Of a stretch of 21,309 bases of DNA, positions 1 through 7,492 are shown piece after piece. Source of the DNA: Streptomyces regalis. GTDB taxonomy: Bacteria > Actinomycetota > Actinomycetes > Streptomycetales > Streptomycetaceae. Under the pieces are notes generated by a model. That model ran no database searches. It saw nothing but the letters and a program-made list of their open reading frames with translations, and had not been told where the DNA came from. Within the stretch, counting starts at the first letter, position 1, and each line of letters opens with the position of its first letter. The translations under genes were made by a program, and so were the position numbers. The stretch lies in assembly GCF_001509475.1 (NCBI RefSeq), contig NZ_LLZG01000035.1, forward strand, positions 1 to 21,309, written 5' to 3'.

Positions 1-67
1 GAGCCGGACACCGCGCCTGGCCCCAACCCACCCGCACCGGCACCCAAGCTATCCGCATCCAGCGCCC
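1..67. other. Unassigned left-edge sequence
   Basis: No gene is recognisable here. On the minus strand this stretch lies directly beyond the stop codon that ends the truncated MBL-fold-like reading frame. The join to alien sequence seems to lie a little inside that frame, near 68-110, where the familiar protein pattern stops. It could be the border of an inserted element, a deletion scar or an assembly edge. The window does not extend far enough to decide. Confidence 0.3.
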
Positions 68-367
68 TCAACCCGCAGAACCGTAAAGCAACAGCATTGC
101 GGCTAGGCCCTCCCGGCCGGGGCGTACGGAGCCCTCGCGGGCGAAGCGGGCGAGGGTCTTGAAGCCGGGCAGCGGAGCGGTGAGACGGTCGTGGAAGGTC
201 CGCGGCCACACGCGGCGTTCGCCCAGCGGGCGGGGTGCGGTGAGCGGCGGGAACGGGGGCGCGAAGGGGGACGGGTCCGTCGGAGCGCCGGTTTCCCTGG
301 TCGTCGTACGCGGCGTGGTCTTCGTACGCGGCGTGGTCGACATGGCTGACTCGGACTGCTGCGTCAT
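68..367 (-). pseudogene. Truncated MBL-fold metallo-hydrolase-like protein (N-terminus only)
   Basis: The 99-residue product starts at an ATG whose ATGA overlaps the stop of the upstream aminotransferase-like gene, with GGGAG about 8 bases before it, so the pair is probably translationally coupled. After a Thr/Pro-rich leader of about 50 residues, the segment with key residues ERRVWPRTFHDRLTAPLPG resembles the leader that precedes the metallo-beta-lactamase fold in a Streptomyces hydrolase family, as far as I recall. Such proteins run to several hundred residues and carry an HxHxDH zinc motif. Here the frame stops after the GREGL segment with an unrelated tail (AAMLLLYGSAG), so the whole catalytic domain is missing. 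A short unrelated protein cannot be excluded, because the family call rests on the N-terminus alone. Confidence 0.5.
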
Positions 368-1611
368 CGAGGAGACTCCCATCGCTGAGCGTCGTCGCGG
401 AGATCGTCGAAGACCGACTTCATGTGGATCAACGCGCGTTGCACATGCGGCAGTTCCAACGGCGTGGGTGAAGTGATGCATTCCGCGCGTTCCTCGTCGC
501 TGCCGGCCAACAGCGGTCCGGTGGACAGCCTGACGCGCAGCGCGCCGAGGTCGTCGCCGAAGCGGTGCCCGCCCGGCGCGGGCATGCCGAGCCGTGCGGC
601 GAGGAAGTCCTCCAGGTCCTGCGCGTCCCCCACCTCGTGCCCGGACAGGCCGGCGCGCAGCGGGCCGAGGTCGACGTACAGGTGCCGCCCGGCCTGCGGG
701 GGCCGCGCGACAGCACCGGCCCCTACGGCGGCCGCGTGCACGGCGCCGGCCAGGCGCGCGTGCAGGCGTACGGCGGCGGTGACCCGCGCGGTGACCGACT
801 CGGGCTCGACCAGCGCATACCCGGCCGCGAGGGCGACCGGGCCGGCGATGCGGGCGCCGAGTGCGGTGAGTACGTCGAGCACGCGCGCGTGGAGGCTATT
901 GCCGAACTCGCCCGCGGGGAACCGGGCGACCGCGGCCGGCCAGCCCGGCGGGAGGTGGGCGCCGGACAGGTCGGTGACGACGGTGACCTGTCCGGGCAGC
1001 ATCTCGGCGGGGCTGAGCAGCACGGTGTCGTGCGGGGCGTGCACGGTGTCACGCCAGGTCTCGTCGCTGACCAGGTGCAGTCCCTCGTCGGTGGCGGCCT
1101 CCAGGGTCTCGTGCAGCACTTCGGGCGGGGCCACGGTGGCGGTGGGATCGTCGGCGACGGACAGCACGAGCAGCCGCGGGTCGCCTCCCTCCGCACGGAC
1201 TCGGCGGACGGTCTCCAGCAGGGCGTAGGGATCCGGGACACCGCCGCACTCGGCCGGTGTCGCCACATGGAAGACGGGTCTGCCCAACAGCCGTGCGTAC
1301 GGCGCCCACCAGGCGGCGCAGGGCCGCGGCACCAGGACGTCGCCGCCGAGCGCGGCGGTCAGCGCGAGCAGCAGCGCGGGCGCGCCGGGAGCGGCCACCG
1401 CCCGACCGGGCTCGGTCGGCAGGCCACGCCGGTCCCAGTAACCGCACGCGGCCTCCAGGAGTGCGGCACCGCCACCGACCGGCTCGCTCTCGGCCCGCCC
1501 CGCGGCCGCTGCCAGCACGGCGGCCAACTCGGGCAGCACGGGCAGCCCGTCGTCCGGGAGCGGCGGCCCGAAACGGACGGGGCCGTGGTCTTCGGGATCC
1601 GTCCGGCGCAT
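364..1611 (-). CDS. Aminotransferase class I/II-fold protein lacking the PLP lysine
   Basis: This 415-residue protein has the layout of a fold-type I PLP enzyme: a small N-terminal segment, a PLP domain (about 70-300) and a C-terminal domain. The SDE at 182-184 matches the Asp that contacts the pyridine nitrogen. Where the family has NPTG it reads DDPTA (154-158). Where the Schiff-base lysine is expected (SLSK-type motif) it reads TDLSGAH (213-219). The only lysine in the protein is near the C-terminus (HMKSVF). A usual internal aldimine therefore looks impossible, and transaminase activity is doubtful. It may be a pseudoenzyme with a binding or regulatory role. The start is ATG 1611 with GGAGG 4 bases upstream. 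Its stop overlaps the start of the truncated MBL-like gene in an ATGA. Confidence 0.8.
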   Translation of the reverse strand: MRRTDPEDHGPVRFGPPLPDDGLPVLPELAAVLAAAAGRAESEPVGGGAALLEAACGYWDRRGLPTEPGRAVAAPGAPALLLALTAALGGDVLVPRPCAAWWAPYARLLGRPVFHVATPAECGGVPDPYALLETVRRVRAEGGDPRLLVLSVADDPTATVAPPEVLHETLEAATDEGLHLVSDETWRDTVHAPHDTVLLSPAEMLPGQVTVVTDLSGAHLPPGWPAAVARFPAGEFGNSLHARVLDVLTALGARIAGPVALAAGYALVEPESVTARVTAAVRLHARLAGAVHAAAVGAGAVARPPQAGRHLYVDLGPLRAGLSGHEVGDAQDLEDFLAARLGMPAPGGHRFGDDLGALRVRLSTGPLLAGSDEERAECITSPTPLELPHVQRALIHMKSVFDDLRDDAQRWESPR

Positions 1612-1760
1612 CGTGCCTCCGCGCAGTGCCTGGTGCCAGGGGTGGTTGGTCGTGGTCCGGTGCTCCGTGAGGGTCGGTGGGCCGTGGTGCGGGCTCTGGG
1701 TTCGTACGGGCGAGGGGTTCGCACGGTGCGTTGCGTGCCCTCCCGTTCTGCGTACCCATC

Positions 1761-1797
1761 GGGCGCAACCCCATGGGCACCCGCCGGGGTTACGCCC
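1761..1797 (-). terminator. Stem-loop terminator candidate after the secreted-protein gene
   Basis: Two 12-base arms (1761-1772 and 1786-1797) pair fully in minus-strand RNA if one G-U wobble is allowed, with a 13-base loop. It lies 27 bases downstream of the stop codon at 1824. There is no clear U-run, as is common in Streptomyces terminators. Confidence 0.5.
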
Positions 1798-1823
1798 TTC
1801 GCAAGGGCCGTACGGTCGTACGG

Positions 1824-2765
1824 TCAGTCCTCCATGGTGGGCGTCCTGCGGCGCAGCCGGTACACCGCGCCACCGAGCGCGCCCGCGATCAGGAGGCCTC
1901 CGGCGACCAGGGCGGGGACGGAGTCGGTGAAGGCACCGCCCGCGCCGGCCTGCACGCCGCGAGGGATCTCCTCGCCGGCGCAGTCTTCCGAGTGCTGCTG
2001 CCCGGTGTCCGAGTGCTGCCCGCCGGTGGCCCAGTTCTGCTCGCCTGTGTCCGAGTGGCGCCCGGTTTCGTACGAGTAGGGTTCTGACTCGTCCAGCTTG
2101 GGATCGGTCTTGTCCGCGTGCGGCTCACTGCAGGGACGGCTGCCGCCCTCGGTGCCGCCCCGGCCACCGTCGGCGCCACCCCCGCCCCCGTCCGTGCCGC
2201 CATCGCCGGCCCCGACATCGCCTCCGCCACCCTCGACGTCACCCTTGCCACCCTCGACATCGCCCCCGCCACCCTCGACGTCACCCTTGCCACCCTCGGC
2301 GTCACCCCCGCCCCCTTCGGCGCCGCCCGTGCCGCCGTCGGCGTCGCGAGCCACCGTGAACGTCGCGCTCCATGGCTTGCCCTCCCCTCCGGATGCCGCC
2401 GGGCAGGTGCCGTCGACCGTCCGCGCGGAGTCCGGTCCGGCCGCGTCCGGGTCGCCCTCGAGGTTCTCGGCCGGGGGGACGCGTGCGGTGCCGCTGTAGG
2501 CGGCCCCGGCGTCCTTCTCGTCCTTGCCCGAGACCTGCTTCAGCTGGACGGTGCCCTCCTCGAACGCCTGCGAGGTGGCCTCGAGGGTGGCGGGCGCGGA
2601 CCCACCGAGGGGGTCGCAGGAGACCGAGACGGTGACGCTGCCGCCCGGGGAGACCGTGCTGGGGCTGACCTCCGCGGCCGGGTCCGCGGAGGCGGCCGCG
2701 GCGGCGCTGCCGACGACGGCACCGGCCAGAGCGGCGACGGACAGGGCACGGGCGGTGCGGCGCAT
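1824..2765 (-). CDS. Secreted glycine-rich protein with C-terminal membrane anchor
   Basis: The 313-residue product starts at ATG 2765, with GAAGGAG 8 bases upstream. It has a signal peptide (MRRTAR followed by an Ala-rich core, cleavage near ASA-DP, residue 31). A compact domain of about 120 residues follows, with the look of an Ig-like/beta domain (PSTVSPGGSVTVSVSCDP, two Cys). A low-complexity Gly/Asp/Glu stretch then contains a heptapeptide repeat of the GGGGDVE/GGKGDVE type. The Asp/Ser/His-rich linker has a few Cys, and one TM helix near the C-terminus is followed by RLRRRTPTMED. There is no LPxTG motif. The product is probably held on the outer face of the membrane with the repeats spanning the wall. 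No specific function is recognised. It is a single gene with its own 5' hairpin and 3' terminator candidate. Confidence 0.82.
   Translation of the reverse strand: MRRTARALSVAALAGAVVGSAAAAASADPAAEVSPSTVSPGGSVTVSVSCDPLGGSAPATLEATSQAFEEGTVQLKQVSGKDEKDAGAAYSGTARVPPAENLEGDPDAAGPDSARTVDGTCPAASGGEGKPWSATFTVARDADGGTGGAEGGGGDAEGGKGDVEGGGGDVEGGKGDVEGGGGDVGAGDGGTDGGGGGADGGRGGTEGGSRPCSEPHADKTDPKLDESEPYSYETGRHSDTGEQNWATGGQHSDTGQQHSEDCAGEEIPRGVQAGAGGAFTDSVPALVAGGLLIAGALGGAVYRLRRRTPTMED
2205..2309. repeat. 21-bp tandem repeat inside the secreted-protein gene
   Basis: Five consecutive 21-base units (2205, 2226, 2247, 2268 and 2289), the first and last more diverged. Units 2 and 4 (2226-2246, 2268-2288) are identical. 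On the coding strand each unit gives seven residues (GG-G/K-GD-V/A-E), so unit gain or loss keeps the frame and changes only linker length. Confidence 0.85.
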
Positions 2766-2787
2766 GGGGTGAACTCCTTCGGCCGAC

Positions 2788-2822
2788 GGCTGCGGGGGTA
2801 CGGCGTTCGTGCCCCCGCAGCC
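2788..2822 (-). promoter_or_regulatory. Strong 5'-UTR hairpin before the secreted-protein gene
   Basis: Eleven-base perfect arms GGCTGCGGGGG (2788-2798) and CCCCCGCAGCC (2812-2822) enclose a 13-base loop. The hairpin ends 7 bases upstream of the GAAGGAG ribosome binding site of the gene starting at 2765. It could be an attenuator, a translation-controlling element or an operator dyad. No known riboswitch class was recognised. Confidence 0.5.
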
Positions 2823-2997
2823 ATGACAGCCCGCCCGGCGTCCGGGCGCGCGCGGCCGGGCACCATTCGCGGGACGCGGTACGGCCGAGCGGGTGACGCG
2901 GAGACGGTCGACCGAAGCCAGTTGGATTTCCGAACCGAGTGCACCCCAGCGCGTCCGGTATCCCAACTCACCCCATCAGTGATCCCACCAACCCCCA

Positions 2998-3523
2998 TCA
3001 GTTCATCAGCGCCGCCAGGTCCCTCTCCAACCCGCGCCCGCGCCTGCTGACGACGCCGGCCGGAACGCAGGGCGGTGCCGAAGTGGTCGAGCTCGGTGAG
3101 CGCGGCGCGGTAGGAGCGGTCGCGGACCAGGCAGCTCGCGGCGAGTTCACCGAGGGCGTGCACGGGCCCGTGCGGGGCGTCCTCGAGGGCGCCGGGCCGG
3201 AAGCTGTAGAGACTGAGCGTGGCCGTCAGGCCGGATCGACGGAACGGGAGCGTGACGCTGGAGCGCACGCCCGAGTCAAGCGCCACGGCGCGGTACTCCG
3301 GCCGGCGCTCCTCGCGCAGCAGGTCGGCCGAGTCGACGGGCCTGCCACGTTCCAGGGCGGCCGGAAATGGGCCCGTCCCCGGACCGCATCTGCACGGCGA
3401 CGAGTCCGGCGAGGTCGGGATGGTGACGGCGGCGGGCCGCTCGGCTCCCGCCTCGGCCACCATGCTGCTCCCTCCGCAGCAGTCGGCGGTACAGCGCACG
3501 GCCTGTTCGGCCAACTCGGACAA
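2998..3523 (-). pseudogene. Broken GAF(-ANTAR) sensory regulator
   Basis: The protein resembles Streptomyces GAF-ANTAR regulators: a CCGGS segment near the N-terminus, then GRPVDSADLLREER, SGVRSSVTLPFRRSGLTATL and VRDRSYRAALTELDHFGTALRS. Three frame disturbances are visible. Between about 3422 and 3366 the family-like segment (HPDLAGLVAVQMRSGDGP) lies in another frame, so a 1-base loss and a 1-base gain compensate each other. Near 3055-3066 the frame shifts again to GVVSRRGRGLERDLAALMN, whose 18 codons all end in G or C, and stops at 2998. The ANTAR RNA-binding helices expected between ALRS and the tail appear deleted. The best start is TTG 3523, and no ATG is available in frame. Without the shift the frame would run on into the next gene with poor codon use, so the frameshift reading is preferred. 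Confidence 0.7.
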
Positions 3524-3600
3524 CCTGCGCCCCGGCAGGGCGGGGAGACAGTTGGCGACCCGCCGCCCCGGAACGTCTCACCGCCAGCTAGGTTCGCCCC

Positions 3601-4567
3601 ATGGCGCAGACGCACGAATTCGGTGAAGAGCCCGCGGATTTCGTGCGCCGCGTCGCGGAACTCAAGGTGGCACGCTCCCTTTCGGGAGGGGACCTGACGA
3701 CGGTCCTGGACGCAGCCATATTCGAACTCGACCATGTCGCCGACCAGTTGTGGCCCTGGTACGAGCGGCTTTCCTCGGGCGGACTGCCTCGTACGGTGCC
3801 CGCCGACCGCCAGGAGCAGCATCTCCTGCCGGCGGTGTTCCAGCGGTTTCCGCTGCCGGTGGCGCTGGTGGACCGGGAGGCGGTGGTGCGTCGGCTGAAC
3901 TTCGCGGCGACGTCCTGCACCGGCGTCCGGGCGGGCTATGCCACGGGCCGGCACTGACCGGTTTCCTCGCCCACGCCGACCGGGCGGCCTTCCGTTCCCA
4001 GGCCGCGGCGGTGGCGCGCGGCGAGGGCGACCGCAGTCTCACCGTGCGCCTCCAGCAGCGCCCGTCCACGCCGGTCCACGCGACGATGGCCGCGGTACGC
4101 CCGAGCGGCGAGCCGCACACCACCGTGCTCGTGGTGCTGCAGCCCGGTGACCTCCACGCGCCCGGGGCCCCGGGCCCGAGCGAGAGCGCGACGGCCCAGG
4201 TTCCCGACCTCGGCGAGAGCACCCGGCACGCGGCCCTGATGGACCTCCTGGACGAGATGACCACGACCCTGCTGACCACACCACGCGGCGACCGCGAGGC
4301 GGTCCTGCAGCGGGCGGCCCAGGTACTCCACGGCAGCTTCGCCGACTGGGTGATCGCCGACACGGGCACGACCGAGCTCTCCCGTACGACGGTGCCGGCC
4401 CGTCGGAAAAGGAGGCGAAGGCTCTGGCGGCCCAGGCCCCCATGGCGTGCCCCCTGGTCCTGACGCTGTTCAGATGCGGAGCCCGGCTGGCGTTCTCCAT
4501 GGCGGAGGCCAAGGCGATGGACACGATGTCCCGCCACATGGCACTGGCGGCAACGGGAACGCCCTGA
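3601..4567 (+). pseudogene. Broken PAS/GAF-type sensory protein
   Basis: The N-terminal frame (ATG 3601) gives 118 residues with PLPVALVDREAVVRRLNFAAT, a PAS-like core, and stops at 3957. Restoring one C near 3951 gives GRPLTGFLAHADRAAF and continues in the next frame through LQQRPSTPVHAT and ATRHAALMDLL-like segments (seen as STRHAALMDLLDEMTTTLL). A second 1-base loss near 4393-4402 moves to a third frame (GPSEKEAKALAAQAP, then LTLFRCGARLAFSMAEAKAMD), which ends at TGA 4565-4567. Family members, as I recall them, have about 50 more residues between ACPLV and LTLFR, so an internal deletion is also likely. Intact relatives sense signals upstream of anti-sigma networks. The gene is divergent from the equally damaged GAF gene and converges on the sigma gene 12 bases away. 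Confidence 0.72.
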
Positions 4568-4579
4568 AAGGACGCGGGC

Positions 4580-5371
4580 CTACGCCACGTCGTTGAGCAC
4601 CTGTTCCCGAACCCGACTGCAGCACCGGCTGATGAGCCGGGACACGTGCATCTGCGAGATACCCAGGTGCTCGGCGATCCGGCTCTGGGTCATGTCCCCG
4701 AAGAACCGCATGTACAAGATGGCCCGCTCACGCTCGGGCAGCGCCGCCAGCCGAGGCTTGACGGCCTCCCGGTCCACGACCGTGTCCAGCGCCGGATCCG
4801 CGGAACCCAGCGCGTCGCTCAGCGAATACCCGTCCTCGCTGCCGGGCAACTCGGCGTCCAGGGACAGCGCGGTGAAACTCTCCAGCGCCTCCAGACCGAC
4901 CCGGACGTCGGCCTCGGCCATGTCCGCATGCTCGGCGATCTCACCGACCGTGGGCCTGCGGCCCGAGACGGTCTGCAGATCCTGAACGGCGAACCGCACA
5001 CGGTTACGCAGGTCCTGCACCCGGCGCGGCACGTGCAGCGTCCACATGTGGTCGCGGAAGTGCCGTTTGATCTCGCCGGTGATGGTCGGCACGGCGTAGC
5101 TCTCGAAGGCGTTGCCGCGCTCGGGGTCGTACCTGTCGACGGCCTTGACCAGCCCGAGGGCGGCGACCTGCCGCAGGTCGTCGAAGCTCTCTCCGCGGCT
5201 GCGGAACCTCCCGGCGAGCCGGTCGGCCATGGGCAGCCACGCTTCGACGATCTTGTCGCGGAGGGTGTCGCGCTGCGGGCCCTCGGGCAGCGCGGCGAGT
5301 GCGCGGAAGTCCTCCGCGGTGTCGGGGGCGTCGTCGTGCGGGTGGTGCTTCGCGCTCACTGAAGTGGGCAT
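4580..5371 (-). CDS. SigB/SigF/SigG-family RNA polymerase sigma factor
   Basis: This 263-residue alternative sigma factor has region 2 at about 46-112 (DDLRQVAALGLVKAVDRYDP, then FESYAVPTITGEIKRHFRDH), region 3 (VPRRVQDLRNRV to about 175) and region 4 with a helix-turn-helix near the C-terminus (LPERERAILYMRFFGDMTQ, then IAEHLGISQMHVSRLI). These motifs are diagnostic of the stress/sporulation SigB/F/G group, which is normally controlled by anti-sigma factors and their antagonists. No anti-sigma gene lies beside it. The damaged PAS and GAF genes next to it may once have been part of its signalling. ATG 5371 is chosen because the family-like sequence begins shortly after it. Its ribosome binding site (AAGGGAG) is rather far away (12 bases), so an in-frame TTG just upstream is an alternative. 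Confidence 0.93.
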   Translation of the reverse strand: MPTSVSAKHHPHDDAPDTAEDFRALAALPEGPQRDTLRDKIVEAWLPMADRLAGRFRSRGESFDDLRQVAALGLVKAVDRYDPERGNAFESYAVPTITGEIKRHFRDHMWTLHVPRRVQDLRNRVRFAVQDLQTVSGRRPTVGEIAEHADMAEADVRVGLEALESFTALSLDAELPGSEDGYSLSDALGSADPALDTVVDREAVKPRLAALPERERAILYMRFFGDMTQSRIAEHLGISQMHVSRLISRCCSRVREQVLNDVA

Positions 5372-5452
5372 CGTGCGTCGCAACTCCCTTGGTTGTGCTC
5401 TGGCTTGGACGGTCACCATGGGAGTGCGGGCGTGTACCGGAGCCGGACACAC

Positions 5453-5480
5453 CCGTGGTGGGGGATCCCCGCTCCCACGG
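5453..5480. promoter_or_regulatory. Dyad in the sigma/TPP-enzyme divergent promoter region
   Basis: CCGTGG (5453-5458) and CCACGG (5475-5480) form an inverted repeat around the palindrome GGGGATCCCC (5461-5470). It lies in the 246-base divergent gap between the sigma gene and the TPP-enzyme gene, so it could be a shared operator. No clear SigB-type -35/-10 pair was identified in this gap. Confidence 0.35.
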
Positions 5481-5617
5481 ACGTGCCTCCTGTCCGAAGC
5501 ACTGTTTCTTCGCCTGCCCTGACCCCCGGCCCGCAAACACCAGGGCCAGGTTTTCCGGCTGCCCTCAGGGTCACTCGGGGCGGTGCCGCGCATCCCTCGG
5601 AGCCCAGGAGGTCCCGC

Positions 5618-7420
5618 ATGAGCACCAAGGTCGCCGACCACGTCCTGCAGCGCCTGCGCGAGTGGGGTGTGGAGCACGTCTTCGGCTATCCCGGCGACGG
5701 CATCAACGGCCTGCTCGCCGCCTGGGGCCGGGCCGAGAACCAGCCCCGTTTCATCCAGTCCCGGCACGAGGAGATGTCCGCGTTCCAGGCGGTCGGTTAC
5801 GCCAAGTTCAGCGGCCGTGTCGGAGTGTGCGCGGCGACGTCCGGTCCCGGCGCGATCCATCTCCTGAACGGCCTGTACGACGCCAAGCTCGACCATGTTC
5901 CCGTCCTGGCGATCGTCGGCCAGACGCACCGCACCGCGATGGGCGGCTCGTACCAGCAGGAGGTGGACCTTCACACGCTGTTCAAGGACGTCGCCTCGGA
6001 CTTCGTGGAGACGGTGACGGTCCCCGAACAGCTGCCGAATGTCCTGGACCGGGCGATTCGCACCGCGTACGCACGCCGCGCCCCCACGGCGGTCATCATC
6101 CCCGGCGACGTCCAGGAGCTCGACTACTCGCCGCCGACGCACGAGTTCAGGATGGTGCCCTCCAGCCTGGACCGCAGCAGTTGGACCGCGATCCCCTCGG
6201 ACGACTCGATCCGCAGGGCGGCCGAGATCCTCAACACCGGTGACAAGGTGGCGATCCTGATCGGCCAGGGCGCGTCCGGCGCGCGGGCCGAGGTGGAACG
6301 GATCGCCGAACTGCTCGGCGCCGGCGTGGCCAAGGCGCTGCTCGGCAAGGACGCCCTGAGCGACGAACTGCCGTACGTCACCGGCTCGATAGGTCTGCTG
6401 GGCACCCGCCCGTCGTACGAGCTGATGCGGGACTGCGACACCCTGCTGACCATCGGGTCCTCCTTCCCGTACACGCAGTTCCTGCCGGACTTCGGCAAGG
6501 CGCGGGGCGTGCAGATCGACATCGACCCGCACATGGTCGGGATGCGCTATCCGTACGAGGTGAATCTCGTCGGCGACGCGAAGGCGACGCTGGAGCGGCT
6601 GATCCCGCTGATCGAATCGGAGGAGCGCGGCCGTGAGTGGTACGACACGGTGTGCGACAACGTGACGCGCTGGCGCGAGGTCATGGAGCGGCGGGCGAAC
6701 CTGTCGGCCGACCCGATCAACCCGGAGTACGTCGCCCGCGCCCTGGACCCTCTGCTCCCCGGCAACGCCATCATCAGCTCCGACTCGGGCTCGGCGGCCA
6801 ACTGGTACGCCCGTCACCTGACGATGCGGCCCGGCATGCGCTCGTCGCTGTCCGGGACGCTGGCGACGATGGGCTGCGGGGTGCCGTACGCGATCGGCGC
6901 CAAGTTCGCCCACCCGGACCGGCCGGCGATCGCGCTGGTCGGCGACGGGGCGATGCAGATGAACGGCCTGGCGGAGCTGATCACGGCGGCGAAGTACCAG
7001 GACCTGTGGGAGGACCCGCGCCTGGTCGTCGGCGTGTGGAACAACCACGACCTCAACCAGGTCACCTGGGAGATGCGCGCCATGGAGGGCGCCCCGTCCT
7101 TCCTGCCCTCGCAGGAGATCCCGGACGTCCAGTACGCCGCCTTCGCCCGCTCCCTCGGCCTGACCGGCATCCGCGTGGAGAAGCCCGAGGACGTCGAGGC
7201 GGGCTGGCGCGCGGGCCTGGAGGCGGACGGCCCCGCGGTGATCGAGTTCCTCACCGACCCCGCCGTACCGCCGATCCCGCCGCATGCCACGTGGGAGCAG
7301 ATGGAGGCGACGGCGGAGTCGATCCTGAAGGGGGACGCGGACCGGGGGTCGATGGTCAGGCAGGGGTTCAAGGCGAAGGTGCAGGAGTTCCTGCCGGGCC
7401 GGGACAAGAAGCACCACTGA
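5618..7420 (+). CDS. Thiamine diphosphate-dependent pyruvate oxidase/acetolactate synthase-like enzyme
   Basis: This 600-residue protein has the three-domain TPP-enzyme layout: PYR domain (1-180), central Rossmann-like FAD/nucleotide domain (about 195-340) and PP domain (about 370-560). The activating Glu is E51 in RHEEMSAF. The TPP/Mg motif runs from GDGAMQMNG (near 443) to the NN of VWNNHDLNQ. Length and the ISSDSGSAANWYARHL segment fit the actinobacterial pyruvate oxidase-like group better than true acetohydroxyacid synthase; no regulatory small subunit is adjacent. The likely reaction is oxidative decarboxylation of pyruvate feeding electrons to the respiratory chain, but the substrate is inferred. 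ATG 5618 follows AGGAGG by 6 bases, which excludes upstream in-frame starts. It is divergent from the sigma factor, consistent with a stress or stationary-phase role. Confidence 0.88.
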   Translation: MSTKVADHVLQRLREWGVEHVFGYPGDGINGLLAAWGRAENQPRFIQSRHEEMSAFQAVGYAKFSGRVGVCAATSGPGAIHLLNGLYDAKLDHVPVLAIVGQTHRTAMGGSYQQEVDLHTLFKDVASDFVETVTVPEQLPNVLDRAIRTAYARRAPTAVIIPGDVQELDYSPPTHEFRMVPSSLDRSSWTAIPSDDSIRRAAEILNTGDKVAILIGQGASGARAEVERIAELLGAGVAKALLGKDALSDELPYVTGSIGLLGTRPSYELMRDCDTLLTIGSSFPYTQFLPDFGKARGVQIDIDPHMVGMRYPYEVNLVGDAKATLERLIPLIESEERGREWYDTVCDNVTRWREVMERRANLSADPINPEYVARALDPLLPGNAIISSDSGSAANWYARHLTMRPGMRSSLSGTLATMGCGVPYAIGAKFAHPDRPAIALVGDGAMQMNGLAELITAAKYQDLWEDPRLVVGVWNNHDLNQVTWEMRAMEGAPSFLPSQEIPDVQYAAFARSLGLTGIRVEKPEDVEAGWRAGLEADGPAVIEFLTDPAVPPIPPHATWEQMEATAESILKGDADRGSMVRQGFKAKVQEFLPGRDKKHH

Positions 7421-7439
7421 CCCATGACCGTGTCGAACG

Positions 7440-7480
7440 GCCGGGAGCTGTCTCGCGGTTGAGCTGCGGCGGCTCCCGGC
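7440..7480. terminator. Bidirectional stem-loop between convergent genes
   Basis: Perfect 9-base arms GCCGGGAGC (7440-7448) and GCTCCCGGC (7472-7480) lie in the 72-base gap between the convergent TPP-enzyme and DHA2-exporter stop codons. It would serve both strands. Confidence 0.6.
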
Positions 7481-7492
7481 ACTCCTGTGTGG

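Noticed and set aside
565..2079. Long plus-strand open frame opposite the aminotransferase-like gene
   Set aside because: It is antisense to a gene with a clear fold, has low-complexity Gly/Arg composition and has no plausible ribosome binding site or domain.
2540..2997. Uninterrupted continuation of the GAF frame into the secreted-protein gene
   Set aside because: Codon third positions become poor after about 3060 and the frame would overlap the signal peptide of a clear gene. A one-base shift gives a perfectly G/C-ending tail and a stop at 2998.
2118..3050. Plus-strand frame across the 21-bp repeats
   Set aside because: The repeats are explained by the Gly-rich protein on the minus strand, which has a signal peptide, a ribosome binding site and an anchor.
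5372..7417. Very long minus-strand frame extending the sigma gene across the TPP-enzyme gene
   Set aside because: It is antisense to a well-supported gene and contains no recognisable domain. The sigma protein begins at 5371; the rest is a GC-rich shadow frame.
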